Notes: generated by a model not told the origin, from the sequence alone. 12,030 nucleotides of DNA from GCA-2731375 sp047518225 (GCA_047518225.1 JAKZRK010000112.1:1-12030); one strand, 5' to 3'. Shown: positions 1 through 7,579, counted from the first letter of the stretch. Made by a program: numbers and translations.

Positions 1-120
1 CCCTTCAAATGGACCAAATCCGCCGATGACATCCTCGCCGCCATCCAGCGGTTCTGCCTCCGAACAATCGAAACCGCTGAACAGCAGGCGAAAATCATGC
101 GAACTTCGGAATCGGGACAC
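1..120 (+). mobile_element. Right end of an IS630/IS870-like insertion sequence
   Basis: The transposase frame reaches base 120, and the next bases are TA (121-122) then G, so the element/target border is placed after the terminal GGGACAC (114-120). IS630-family elements duplicate a TA dinucleotide, often within CTAG. The opposite end is outside the window, so neither the terminal inverted repeat nor the target duplication can be confirmed. The exact border is inferred; the presence of the transposase tail is seen directly. Confidence 0.6.
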
Positions 121-123
121 TAG
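1..123 (+). CDS. IS630-family transposase, C-terminal end (5' part outside window)
   Basis: Frame 1 is open from the first base and gives 40 residues then TAG at 121-123. It starts PFKWTKSADDILAAIQRFC and ends in SESGH. The FKWTK-ADDILA-I-RF pattern followed by a short basic tail ending in SGH is, from family knowledge, the typical C-terminus of IS630-type DDE transposases. The catalytic residues lie upstream and cannot be seen. The stop codon touches the ATG of the sulfotransferase gene at 124. In IS870-like members of this family the reading frame has no stop of its own and takes TAG from the CTAG target, and the bases here (C at 120, TAG at 121-123) fit that. Whether the missing part is intact is unknown. 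Confidence 0.8.
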   Translation, partial: PFKWTKSADDILAAIQRFCLRTIETAEQQAKIMRTSESGH

Positions 124-762
124 ATGACGATCAAGGTAATCGGCGCGGGGTTCGGGCGCACGGGAACGCTGTCGTTGAAGGGGGCGTTGGAGCATTTGGG
201 CCTGGGGCCCTGCCATCACATGCTGGAGGTGCGCAAAAACCCCGGCAGGGCGGATGCCTGGCATGACGCGGCCCAGGGCGGCGCGGCGGACTGGGATGAT
301 ATTCTTCGGGGTTATCGGTCCTGCGTCGATTGGCCGGCCAGCTATTTCTGGCAGCCCCTGGCCACCCATTACCCGGACGCCAAGGTGATCCTGACCGTCC
401 GCGACGAAGCCGCCTGGTGGGACAGCATAAACAATACCATTCTGCACAATATGCGCAGCACCGATCAAGTCGCCGACCCGGACCGCCTGCGCATGCGGCG
501 CATGTCACGGCACTTGATCGTCGACCGGGTCTTTGGCGGCATTCTGAATGACCGCGAGCATGCCCTGGACATCTATCGGCAAAATATCAGGGAGGTCAGG
601 GAAACCCTGCCCAAGGAGCGCCTGCTGGTCTTCGACGTGGCCCAGGGCTGGCAACCATTGTGCGAATTCCTCAACCTCCCCATCCCCGCCGCGCCCTTCC
701 CGCGCACCAACACCACCCAGGACTTCCTCGAACGCCTGTCCGCCGGCAGCGCCAAAAGCTAG
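124..762 (+). CDS. Sulfotransferase family protein (PAPS-dependent type)
   Basis: This 212-residue protein begins MTIKVIGAGFGRTGTLSLK, the usual N-terminus of small bacterial sulfotransferase-fold proteins. The GFGRTGTLSLK stretch (residues 9-19) is the 5'-phosphosulfate-binding loop. VILTVRDEAAWWDS (88-101) matches the 3'-phosphate-binding segment, with Arg93 and Ser101. The C-terminal LVFDVAQGWQPLCEFL and PFPRTN (168-195) are also typical of the group. The expected reaction is transfer of sulfate from PAPS to a hydroxyl or amine, but members of this subgroup are poorly characterised and the acceptor is unknown. The start is firm because the family N-terminus begins here, yet it abuts the IS end, so any native ribosome-binding site has been displaced. 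No strong Shine-Dalgarno is seen in the last IS bases. It ends on a CTAG shared with the convergent gene. Confidence 0.88.
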   Translation: MTIKVIGAGFGRTGTLSLKGALEHLGLGPCHHMLEVRKNPGRADAWHDAAQGGAADWDDILRGYRSCVDWPASYFWQPLATHYPDAKVILTVRDEAAWWDSINNTILHNMRSTDQVADPDRLRMRRMSRHLIVDRVFGGILNDREHALDIYRQNIREVRETLPKERLLVFDVAQGWQPLCEFLNLPIPAAPFPRTNTTQDFLERLSAGSAKS

Positions 763-1244
763 AGCACATCCGCGTCCAGTTTCCAGGCGGGGCCGTGGGC
801 GCTTTCTTTTTGGCCGTCCACGATGCGAAATTGTTCGGTGATGCCACCGTCATCCAGAGAGCGTTCAATACCCAGCAGGGTGTTGATGGGATGGTCGCAT
901 AGGCCGGCGGCAAAATTTAATTCCTCATGGGCCGCGTCCAGGGCGGCCTGGCGGGTCGGAGCATCGTAATGGGCCAGAAAATGGCCGGCCAAAGTCTCTA
1001 TCACCGCTTCATATGCGACCGGATCGATCTCCTTGACGATAACGAAGGTGGACCATCCGAAGCTGTTGGTGCCCACGAAGGCGGTGGCGAAGGCGATTTC
1101 TTCCGCACCCTCCAGGACGCCTGGGTCAACATCCCCGCCAGCGAAGGCGAAGGCGCCCGAAACGGCCCATTCGCCGGGCCGGGCCACGTTGTCGAAGATG
1201 TACCGGTCGGACGCGTCCAATTGTATGGTCTTGGGAAATTTCAT
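759..1244 (-). CDS. Conserved hypothetical protein, DUF6505-like
   Basis: This is a 161-residue soluble protein with no signal peptide or membrane segment. It begins MKFPKTIQLDASDRYIFD. Recognisable stretches are GEWAVSGAFAFAG (24-36), SFGWSTFVIV (61-70) and CDHPINTLLGIERS (116-129). From memory these resemble an uncharacterised alphaproteobacterial family (DUF6505), but I could not check this. No catalytic motif is evident. Its stop overlaps the stop of the convergent sulfotransferase gene. At its other side it is divergent from the tungstate-binding protein gene, and the two may share the control region at 1245-1325. I infer a possible link to molybdenum or tungsten metabolism from that position only. 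The ATG has a poor upstream ribosome-binding site. Confidence 0.75.
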   Translation of the reverse strand: MKFPKTIQLDASDRYIFDNVARPGEWAVSGAFAFAGGDVDPGVLEGAEEIAFATAFVGTNSFGWSTFVIVKEIDPVAYEAVIETLAGHFLAHYDAPTRQAALDAAHEELNFAAGLCDHPINTLLGIERSLDDGGITEQFRIVDGQKESAHGPAWKLDADVL

Positions 1245-1325
1245 AATTTCGGACGATAGCAGACCGCCGCATTACTGTCCTGGGGGTGCTTGCCCGGCCC
1301 CGACGGTTCCGGCATTGTGCCGGGC

Positions 1326-2186
1326 ATGTGGATGACCCCGGCAAAGGCAACGGTAACAGTAGGCTTGGCGGTTTGCCTGTTGGTTTTTCCGGCACTTGGC
1401 CCGGCGGCGGCGAAACAACGGTTTATTACCCTGGCCTCGACCACGTCGACGGTTGCCTCGGGGCTGTTTGAATCCATCCTGCCCATCTTCACGGATCAGA
1501 CCGGGATCGCCGTGCGTGTCATTGCGGTCGGGACCGGACAAGCATTGCGTCTGGCCCGCAACGGCGATGCGGACGCCTTGCTGGTGCATCACCCGCCCTC
1601 GGAACGGAAATTCGTCGCCGCCGGCCATGGCATCGACCGGCGGGCGGTGATGTACAACCAGTTCCTGATCGCCGGCCCCCGGGACGATCCCGCGGGCGCC
1701 GCCGGGGCCTCTGACGCCGCCGCCACACTGGGCCGTATCGCCGCCCGGCAGGCGCCATTTGTCTCCCGCGCCGACAACAGCGGCACCCATCTGATGGAAT
1801 TGGGATTGTGGCGGGCGGCGAAAATCGATCCCGCGCCGGGATCGGGTGTTTGGTATATGGAAACGGGTTCGGGCATGGGGGCCACCCTTCGCATGGCGTC
1901 GGCCATGGGGGCCTATGCCCTGACCGACCGGGGTACCTGGTTGAGTTATGGCGACAAGGCCGGCCTGACGGCGATCTTTGACCGGCCCGATTTTAGCCTA
2001 CGCAACCAATACAGCGTCATCATGGTCAACCCGGCCAAACACCCCCACGTCAAGGCGGCGGCGGCGCGCCGTTTCATGGACTGGCTGACCGCGCCGTCCG
2101 GACAGGCCGCCATTGCCGCCGTCACCGTGGCCGGCGAGAGGCTGTTCATTCCCAATGCGCCAAAGACAAAAAACCGGATACAATAA
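1326..2186 (+). CDS. tupA: Tungstate-binding periplasmic protein (TupA-like)
   Basis: From ATG 1326 the protein has 286 residues. Residues 1-29 form a signal peptide: basic start, hydrophobic TVGLAVCLLVFPALG, then Ala-Ala-Ala before Lys30. The mature part starts FITLASTTSTVASGLFES and continues with VIAVGTGQALRLARNGDADALLVHHP and the later SRADNSGTHLMELGLW (147-162), all strongly like TupA substrate-binding proteins of tungstate ABC importers. The protein would bind tungstate (or molybdate) in the periplasm and pass it to a TupB/TupC importer. No permease or ATPase gene of that type is in the window, so it is orphaned here. The frame is also open upstream with TTG at 1290 and GTG at 1317; I chose ATG 1326 (or 1332) because it gives a normal signal peptide. 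It is followed after 31 nt by the oxidoreductase gene on the same strand. Confidence 0.88.
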   Translation: MWMTPAKATVTVGLAVCLLVFPALGPAAAKQRFITLASTTSTVASGLFESILPIFTDQTGIAVRVIAVGTGQALRLARNGDADALLVHHPPSERKFVAAGHGIDRRAVMYNQFLIAGPRDDPAGAAGASDAAATLGRIAARQAPFVSRADNSGTHLMELGLWRAAKIDPAPGSGVWYMETGSGMGATLRMASAMGAYALTDRGTWLSYGDKAGLTAIFDRPDFSLRNQYSVIMVNPAKHPHVKAAAARRFMDWLTAPSGQAAIAAVTVAGERLFIPNAPKTKNRIQ

Positions 2187-2217
2187 AATTCACCTGCCAA
2201 ACAGAAGGGCCGTTGCC

Positions 2218-3093
2218 ATGGAATTCGGTGTTCATTTCGTCAACTCCACCTATCCTGAACCCGGCCGGGCGGTGGAATTCTGCCGCGCGGCGGAGCGCTT
2301 CGGCTTTGCCTTCGCCGTGGCCGTTGAACATGTGGTGCTGCCTACGGTCTACAAATCCACCTATCCCTATTCCCCCACCGGCAAGCTGCCCGGCGATCTC
2401 GGGACATCACTGCCCGATCCGCTGATCTGGATGACCCATGTGGCGGCGCGGACGGAACGGCTGCGTTTCATGACCGGGGTTCTGATTTTGCCCCAGCGCA
2501 ATCCCCTGGTCCTGGCGAAACAGATCGCCACCATGGATTATCTTTCCGGCGGACGGATTGAACTGGGCATTGGCGTCGGCTGGTTGGAGGAGGAGTTCGA
2601 CGCCCTGGGCATCCCATTTGCCCGCCGGGGCAAGCGCACGGATGAGTATGTCGAAGCCATGCGCGCCCTGTGGGCCGATGATGACGCAGGCTACGCCGGT
2701 GAATTCGTCAATTTCAAGGGCATGAGCTGTAACCCGAAACCGGCCCAGGCCAACCTGCCCATCATCGTCGGCGGTCACAGCGAATTCGCGGCCCGGCGCG
2801 CCGGCCGGCTGGGCAACGGCTATTTCCCCGCAACCGGCTGGGCCGGCGACATCAAACCATTGCTGGCCATGGTCCGCGAGGAAGCCGGCAGACACGGCCG
2901 CGACCCGGATCAGATCCAGATCACCACCGGGCTGGACGCCGGGGATATGATCGGCTCCGCCCAACGGATGGCGGAACTGGGCGCCGCCAGGGTGGTGGTA
3001 CCGTCAACAATGTTCAGCGACGATATAGCCGGCGGCCTGGAACGGTTCGCCACGGAGGTCATCTCGCCGGTACAGGAACGCCTGGGTCGTTGA
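2218..3093 (+). CDS. Luciferase-like (LLM class) flavin-dependent oxidoreductase
   Basis: This 291-residue protein begins MEFGVHFVNSTY. The segment LAKQIATMDYLSGGRIELGIGVGWLEEEF (99-127; read here as several adjoining motifs) is the hallmark of bacterial luciferase/F420-dependent oxidoreductase TIM barrels, and PIIVGGHSEFAARRAGRLGNGYF (181-203) is the conserved later glycine-rich part. Such enzymes use reduced FMN or F420 to oxidise or reduce small organic substrates; neither cofactor nor substrate can be decided here. The closest subgroup by feel is the Rv2161c-like one. ATG 2218 has a good ribosome-binding site (GAAGGG about 9 nt upstream); earlier in-frame starts would overlap the tupA-like gene. 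It probably shares a transcript with that gene and converges on maeB with 6 nt between stops. Confidence 0.88.
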   Translation: MEFGVHFVNSTYPEPGRAVEFCRAAERFGFAFAVAVEHVVLPTVYKSTYPYSPTGKLPGDLGTSLPDPLIWMTHVAARTERLRFMTGVLILPQRNPLVLAKQIATMDYLSGGRIELGIGVGWLEEEFDALGIPFARRGKRTDEYVEAMRALWADDDAGYAGEFVNFKGMSCNPKPAQANLPIIVGGHSEFAARRAGRLGNGYFPATGWAGDIKPLLAMVREEAGRHGRDPDQIQITTGLDAGDMIGSAQRMAELGAARVVVPSTMFSDDIAGGLERFATEVISPVQERLGR

Positions 3094-3099
3094 TGGTGG

Positions 3100-5388
3100 T
3101 CAACCCTGGGCGTCGACCACGGCCAGGGCAGAGATATTGACGATGCCGCGCGAGGTGACGGCGGTGGTCACGATATGGGCCGGTTTGGCCGCGCCCAGCA
3201 GGATCGGGCCGATGGAGACCGCGCCGGTCAGGGTCTTGACCACGTTGTAGGTGATATTGGCCGCATCCAGGGTGGGCATCACCAACAGATTGGCATTGCC
3301 CGCCATGGCCGCGTCGGGAAAAAGGCGCCGGCGGATGGCCTCGTCCAACGCCGCGTCGCCTTGCATTTCCCCATCCACCGCCAGCTCCGGCGCGGCCCGT
3401 TTGATCAGGGCCAGGGCCTTGCGCATCTTGTTGGACGAGGCGCTTTTGGCGGAACCATAGTTGGAATGGGACAACAGGGCCACTATGGGAGTATTGCCGA
3501 AACGGCGCACCTGATCGGCGGCCAACAGGGTCATACCGGCGATCTCCTTGGGCGAAGGGTTGGCGGCGGCCTGGGTATCGCACAGGAACACGGTCTGGCC
3601 CTGCGGCATGATCAAGACACTTAGGCTGGCCAGCTTATCGACCCCTTGGCGGCGGCCGATCACCCGCTCCACATCGCCCAAATGATCGAGGTAATGACCC
3701 GCCGCACCACAGATCATGGCATCGGCGTTGCCGGCCTCCACCATCAGGGCGGCAATGATGGTCGCGTTTTTGCGGGCCATGACCTGCGCCTGTTCGGGCG
3801 AGATACCGTTGTCCCGCATTTTTTCGTGATAAAGCGGCCAAAGGGTGGCGAATTGGCCGTAGTTTTCGGGATCGAGAACAGTGAAATCCTTGCCCGCTGC
3901 CAGGCGCAAACCAAGTTCCGTGATCAATTCGCCGATCGCGCCGGGGCGGCCGATCAGGATCGGCCGGCAGAGCTTGTCATCAACCAGCACCTGGGCGGCG
4001 CGCAGCACCCGTTTGTCCTCGCCCTCCACATAGACCACCCGTTTGGCATCGGCCCGAGCCTTCTCGAACACCGGCTTCATGGCCATGCCGGATTTATAGA
4101 CAAAGCGCTCCAGGGTCTCGCCATAGGCATGGAAATCGGCGATGGGCCGTTTCGCGATGCCGCTGTCCATGGCTGCCTTTGCCACCGCCGGCGCGATCTG
4201 CAATATCAGGCGGGGATCGAACGGCTTTGGGATCAGGTAGTCCCGGCCAAAGGACAGGGTCTCGCCCATGTAGGCCTTGGCCACCACTTCCGAGGATTCC
4301 GCCATGGCCAGATCTGCGATGGCGTAAACGGTGGCCCGCTTCATCGCTTCATTGATCTCGGTCGCGCCGCAATCCAACGCGCCTCTAAACAGATAGGGGA
4401 AACACAACACATTGTTGACCTGGTTGGGATAGTCGGATCGGCCCGTGGCCATTATCACGTCGTCACGGGCGGCATGGGCGAGCTCCGGCAAAATCTCCGG
4501 ATTGGGATTGGCCAGGGCCAGGATCATCGGCTTGTCCGCCATGGATTTGACCATTTCCCCGTCCAGAACGTTGGGCCCGGACATGCCCAGGAACACGTCC
4601 GCGCCCTTGATGGCATCGGCCAGGGTGCGGTCCGAGGTGTCTTTTTCATAGACCTTCTTGGAGGCATCTATGCTGCCTTCCCGGCCCACATGGACCACGC
4701 CCTTGCGATCGGTGATGTAAATATTTTCAACGGGCATTCCGAGGCTGACCAAAAGGTTCAACGAGGCGATGGCCGCCGCCCCCGCGCCGGAGGTCACCAC
4801 CTTGACCAATTTCAGATCTTTGCCGACAAAACGCAGGCCGTTGACCAGGGCAGCGCAGACACAGATGGCGGTGCCGTGCTGATCATCGTGAAAAACCGGG
4901 ATCTTCATGCGTGCTTTCAACCCGTCTTCGATCTTGAAGCACTCCGGCGCCTTGATATCCTCCAGGTTGATGCCGCCAAATGTCGGCTCCAAGGCCTGGA
5001 CGATTTCGATGAACTTGTCCGGATCCCTCTCGTCTATCTCGATATCGAAAACGTCGATGCCGGCGAATTTCTTGAACAGGACGCCTTTGCCCTCCATCAC
5101 CGGTTTGGACGCCAGCGCACCGGTGGCGCCTAGGCCCAGCACGGCGGTGCCGTTGGTGATAACGCCGACCAAATTGCCGCGCGCAGTGACGGCGGCATCG
5201 GGGTCCTCCACGATCAACTCGCACGGGGCGGCGACACCGGGGGAATAGGCCAGGGCCAGGTCGCGCTGATTGGCCAGCGGTTTTGTGGGGATTACTTCGA
5301 TTTTGCCCGGTTTGGGCCAGCGGTGAAAGTGAATGGCGTCCCGCTTCAGATCCTCGGCTTTTTGATTCTGATGTTGGTCCTGCGTCAT
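3100..5388 (-). CDS. maeB: NADP-dependent malic enzyme with C-terminal phosphotransacetylase-like domain
   Basis: This 762-residue protein has the two-domain layout of MaeB. Residues about 15-430 are the malic enzyme part: LAYSPGVAAPCE (46-57) with catalytic Tyr48, FDIEIDERDPDKF (114-126), GGINLEDI (138-145), the metal-binding FHDDQHGTA (166-174) and a Rossmann loop TSGAGAAA (199-206), then ATGRSDYPNQVNN (314-326). Residues about 435-760 resemble phosphotransacetylase, ending with GPILLGAAKPAHI and SRGIVNISALAV; in MaeB proteins this domain is regulatory and binds acetyl-CoA rather than acting as Pta. The enzyme decarboxylates malate to pyruvate, giving NADPH, in the cytoplasm. Length is normal for the family and both domains look intact. 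ATG 5388 is preceded by a GGGGA ribosome-binding site and a 139-nt spacer, so it probably has its own promoter. Confidence 0.96.
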   Translation of the reverse strand: MTQDQHQNQKAEDLKRDAIHFHRWPKPGKIEVIPTKPLANQRDLALAYSPGVAAPCELIVEDPDAAVTARGNLVGVITNGTAVLGLGATGALASKPVMEGKGVLFKKFAGIDVFDIEIDERDPDKFIEIVQALEPTFGGINLEDIKAPECFKIEDGLKARMKIPVFHDDQHGTAICVCAALVNGLRFVGKDLKLVKVVTSGAGAAAIASLNLLVSLGMPVENIYITDRKGVVHVGREGSIDASKKVYEKDTSDRTLADAIKGADVFLGMSGPNVLDGEMVKSMADKPMILALANPNPEILPELAHAARDDVIMATGRSDYPNQVNNVLCFPYLFRGALDCGATEINEAMKRATVYAIADLAMAESSEVVAKAYMGETLSFGRDYLIPKPFDPRLILQIAPAVAKAAMDSGIAKRPIADFHAYGETLERFVYKSGMAMKPVFEKARADAKRVVYVEGEDKRVLRAAQVLVDDKLCRPILIGRPGAIGELITELGLRLAAGKDFTVLDPENYGQFATLWPLYHEKMRDNGISPEQAQVMARKNATIIAALMVEAGNADAMICGAAGHYLDHLGDVERVIGRRQGVDKLASLSVLIMPQGQTVFLCDTQAAANPSPKEIAGMTLLAADQVRRFGNTPIVALLSHSNYGSAKSASSNKMRKALALIKRAAPELAVDGEMQGDAALDEAIRRRLFPDAAMAGNANLLVMPTLDAANITYNVVKTLTGAVSIGPILLGAAKPAHIVTTAVTSRGIVNISALAVVDAQG

Positions 5389-5527
5389 GTCGCGTCCCCG
5401 TCACGTTCAAGGCAGTCCGGTCAAGCCCGAACCCGCTTATATAGGGCACGGTCCAGTGGCGGAATTCAACCTGTGCAAGGGCTTTGCGGCAAAGTTCGCG
5501 GCGATGATACGGGGCGGAGCTTATCCG
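5389..5527 (-). promoter_or_regulatory. Spacer upstream of maeB, possible promoter
   Basis: This 139-nt stretch lies between the downstream dioxygenase stop and the maeB start, both on the minus strand. Read on the minus strand it contains TTGAAT and, 18-19 nt later, CTATATAAGC (around 5438-5448), which could be -35 and -10 elements. Spacing is slightly long and alphaproteobacterial promoters are hard to call by eye. No convincing hairpin terminator for the dioxygenase operon was found. Confidence 0.3.
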
Positions 5528-6607
5528 TTATGCATTCATCAAAACCGCTCCGTCGCCGCGCCGGGCTCGGGGGGTCTTGTTACGTCCGGCCGCCAGGTCT
5601 TCCGCCGACCAGCCAAGATTACCGTGATAACCAATGCCATAACGCACCACCGCCTCGTCCGAGAATTGCCGGAACCGCGGCACGTTGAGCCAGATTCGCA
5701 TCAGCACCCGCATACGGTCTTCTACCTTTTCCTCCGCATGGGCATCGCGCCCGTGCAAAATGGTGTAGTTGTTGCAGAACTGGACATCGCCGTTTTGAAA
5801 GGGGAAGGCCAGCCGTGTCTCCGCCGCGATTTCGTCGATTAAATCCAGAATGGCTTCGTCCGCCTCGGACATGGGCTCGTTCTTGCGCGCATTGGCGGAG
5901 GTTATCCAGTTGCGGTTGTAGCGGCAGGACACGACACCGTCGACCTGGCTGAACAGCGGCACCTGGTAGCCGGAGGTGGGATTTTCCCCCGCCCCGTGCT
6001 CGCCCATCCTGTCCCACTCAAAACCAACTTGCAGGCGCGCCATGAGATCGGGCCGGCGCCTGAGAATTTCGTTGTATATGGTGGTCGAACTGGCCAGGTG
6101 GCTTTCGGGGGCGTCGCCGGCCTGGCGCACGCACAATAGCGAGACAATATCCATCAAATCCATGTGCAGCGGCACGAACCTGGGAAAGCCGACGCCGCGC
6201 GAGCCCTGGTTCGGTTTCAGGGCGCCGGCGGTGACATAATGGATGAGCCCGGCGTCGCCGTTCTGGGTCATGCCCATGCCGATATGGCGGCACAGACCGT
6301 AATACATCAACTCCAGGTCCGGATCGTCATGGGCCTCGACCGGAAAACCACGCAGCAGGGCAAAGCCACGGCCCGACCGTAAATCCGCTGAGATCGATGC
6401 CAGCATCTTTGCCAGTCTCGGCAGGGGAAAATCCGCCGCCGAGATTTCCGCCAGTTTCAACCCGCTTTTCTTCAACGCGCCAAGGGCTGTTTCCAGTTCG
6501 CTAATATGACCGTCCTCGAGGAAATACTCCCAGGAGCGGTCAGTTTCCATTTCCGGGCCGCGCCAGGCACTGGCATCGGTCACGGGCGCCATTGATATAT
6601 CGTTCAT
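5528..6607 (-). CDS. TauD/TfdA-type 2-oxoglutarate, Fe(II)-dependent dioxygenase (359 aa)
   Basis: The iron-binding facial triad is visible as HMD (His148, Asp150) in FVPLHMDLMDIVSLL and distal His285 in YTILHGRDAH; Arg304 in MRVLMRIWL is a candidate 2-oxoglutarate carboxylate ligand. RGFALLRGFPV (80-90) is the typical early strand of this fold. Such enzymes couple oxidative decarboxylation of 2-oxoglutarate to hydroxylation of a substrate. The long N-terminal part and the GYQVPLFSQVDGVVSCRYNRNWI segment (213-235) set it apart from classical TauD, so the substrate is not predictable. ATG 6607 has an AAGGA ribosome-binding site. It starts 33 nt after the stop of the second dioxygenase gene, so the two are probably co-transcribed. 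The C-terminus is basic and low-complexity. Confidence 0.88.
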   Translation of the reverse strand: MNDISMAPVTDASAWRGPEMETDRSWEYFLEDGHISELETALGALKKSGLKLAEISAADFPLPRLAKMLASISADLRSGRGFALLRGFPVEAHDDPDLELMYYGLCRHIGMGMTQNGDAGLIHYVTAGALKPNQGSRGVGFPRFVPLHMDLMDIVSLLCVRQAGDAPESHLASSTTIYNEILRRRPDLMARLQVGFEWDRMGEHGAGENPTSGYQVPLFSQVDGVVSCRYNRNWITSANARKNEPMSEADEAILDLIDEIAAETRLAFPFQNGDVQFCNNYTILHGRDAHAEEKVEDRMRVLMRIWLNVPRFRQFSDEAVVRYGIGYHGNLGWSAEDLAAGRNKTPRARRGDGAVLMNA

Positions 6608-6640
6608 AATCCAACTTTCCTTATCGCGATTGCCGCCGGC

Positions 6641-7489
6641 TTATACGGGACGGCTGCCTTGCAGCAGTATGCGTTGATGCAGGCGCCGTTGGCCGACGGG
6701 GAAATCCATGTTGACGGAATGCACCAGACAGCGGTTATCCCAGATCAACAAATCACCCACCCGCCATTCATGGTCGTAGCGATAGCGCGGTTGCGTCATG
6801 CGGCCGTGGATCCATTCCAGCAGCGCCTCGCTATCCGCCGGCGCCACGTCCATCACCCGGTCGGTCCGGTTGGCGTTGAAGTAGAACGCTTTCTTCCCCG
6901 TATCCTCGTGGGTGCGAACCAGCGGGTGAACCACTTCGGGCGTTTCGTCCAATTCAGCCTGGCTCCGGCTTTTGGGCGGCACCGGGGCCCTTGCCGTGTC
7001 GTAGCGATGGGCGGCATGCAGACCGTCGAGCCGCCGCGCCTCCGACGGGCTGAGGTCTTCATAGGCCATTCGGCTGTTGCAAAAACTGGTTTGACCGCCG
7101 CTGTCGGGGATTTCTATGGATTGCAGCAGGGTCGCCTTGGCCGGAACCTCGAGATAGGAATCATCCGTATGCCAACCGGTCAGCCGCATCCGCCGCATAT
7201 CCTTCGGCTTATCCTCGGATGTGGCATAGGTGCTGTCCAAAATCGAGACTTCCGGCGCGTCCGCGTCGCGCTGATCGCGCAGTAATTGCAATTGCGGCTC
7301 GCCGAACCGGCGGGCAACGTTGGCGAATTCCACCGGGCTCAAAGGCTCGCCGCGAAAACACAAAAGATGATGTTCCAGGAAAGCATCCTGCACCGCCGCC
7401 CCGTCCTCGCCCACCCACGGTTGCGAGAGATCCAGGCCGATGACTTCCGCGCCCAAGGCGTCACACAGGGGCTTGATCTGCAGGGCCAT
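6641..7489 (-). CDS. TauD/TfdA family 2-oxoglutarate, Fe(II)-dependent dioxygenase (282 aa)
   Basis: This is a canonical TauD-like protein. The iron ligands are His107 and Asp109 in GWHTDDSYLE and His257 in LLIWDNRCLVHSVN. Arg268, eleven residues after the distal His as in TauD, is the likely 2-oxoglutarate ligand, followed by RLHQRILL. The N-terminal ALGAEVIGLDLSQP and HLLCFRGEPLSP are typical. Family members hydroxylate sulfonates, aryloxyacetates, amino acid derivatives and other small acids; nothing visible fixes the substrate. I chose ATG 7489 (AGAGGA ribosome-binding site about 7 nt upstream) because the frame, although open further upstream, would run across the divergent dehydrogenase gene and lose family similarity. 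It is the promoter-proximal gene of a likely two-gene operon. Confidence 0.92.
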   Translation of the reverse strand: MALQIKPLCDALGAEVIGLDLSQPWVGEDGAAVQDAFLEHHLLCFRGEPLSPVEFANVARRFGEPQLQLLRDQRDADAPEVSILDSTYATSEDKPKDMRRMRLTGWHTDDSYLEVPAKATLLQSIEIPDSGGQTSFCNSRMAYEDLSPSEARRLDGLHAAHRYDTARAPVPPKSRSQAELDETPEVVHPLVRTHEDTGKKAFYFNANRTDRVMDVAPADSEALLEWIHGRMTQPRYRYDHEWRVGDLLIWDNRCLVHSVNMDFPVGQRRLHQRILLQGSRPV

Positions 7490-7514
7490 GGCGGCGTCCT
7501 CTCTGATGGGTTGT

Positions 7515-7526
7515 GGCACGGGTGCC
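7515..7526. promoter_or_regulatory. 12-bp palindrome, possible operator in divergent spacer
   Basis: GGCACGGGTGCC has perfect 5-bp arms (7515-7519 and 7522-7526) around two G bases. It lies in the 90-bp spacer between two divergent start codons and just past the minus-strand TATAAT, about where transcription of the dioxygenase operon would start. That placement suits a repressor site, but no regulator gene is in the window. Confidence 0.35.
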
Positions 7527-7528
7527 CG

Positions 7529-7534
7529 ATTATA
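7529..7534 (-). promoter_or_regulatory. Possible -10 element for the dioxygenase operon
   Basis: The minus strand reads TATAAT here, 39 nt upstream of the ATG at 7489, a plausible distance for a short leader. No good -35 hexamer is found 16-18 nt further upstream, so support rests on the perfect -10 and its position. Confidence 0.35.
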
Positions 7535-7579
7535 TGGCAGTTTATGCGGACTGTTTTGATTCCGCCAGGGAGGAATACC

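Noticed and set aside
3646..5133. Long open frame (495 codons) on the plus strand opposite maeB
   Set aside because: It is a histidine- and glycine-rich antisense shadow of a highly conserved gene, a common effect of GC-rich codon use; no family motif is seen.
7286..7579. Upstream extension of the dehydrogenase frame by 98 codons
   Set aside because: It overlaps the divergent dioxygenase gene, while ATG 7580 has a near-ideal ribosome-binding site and the typical family N-terminus.
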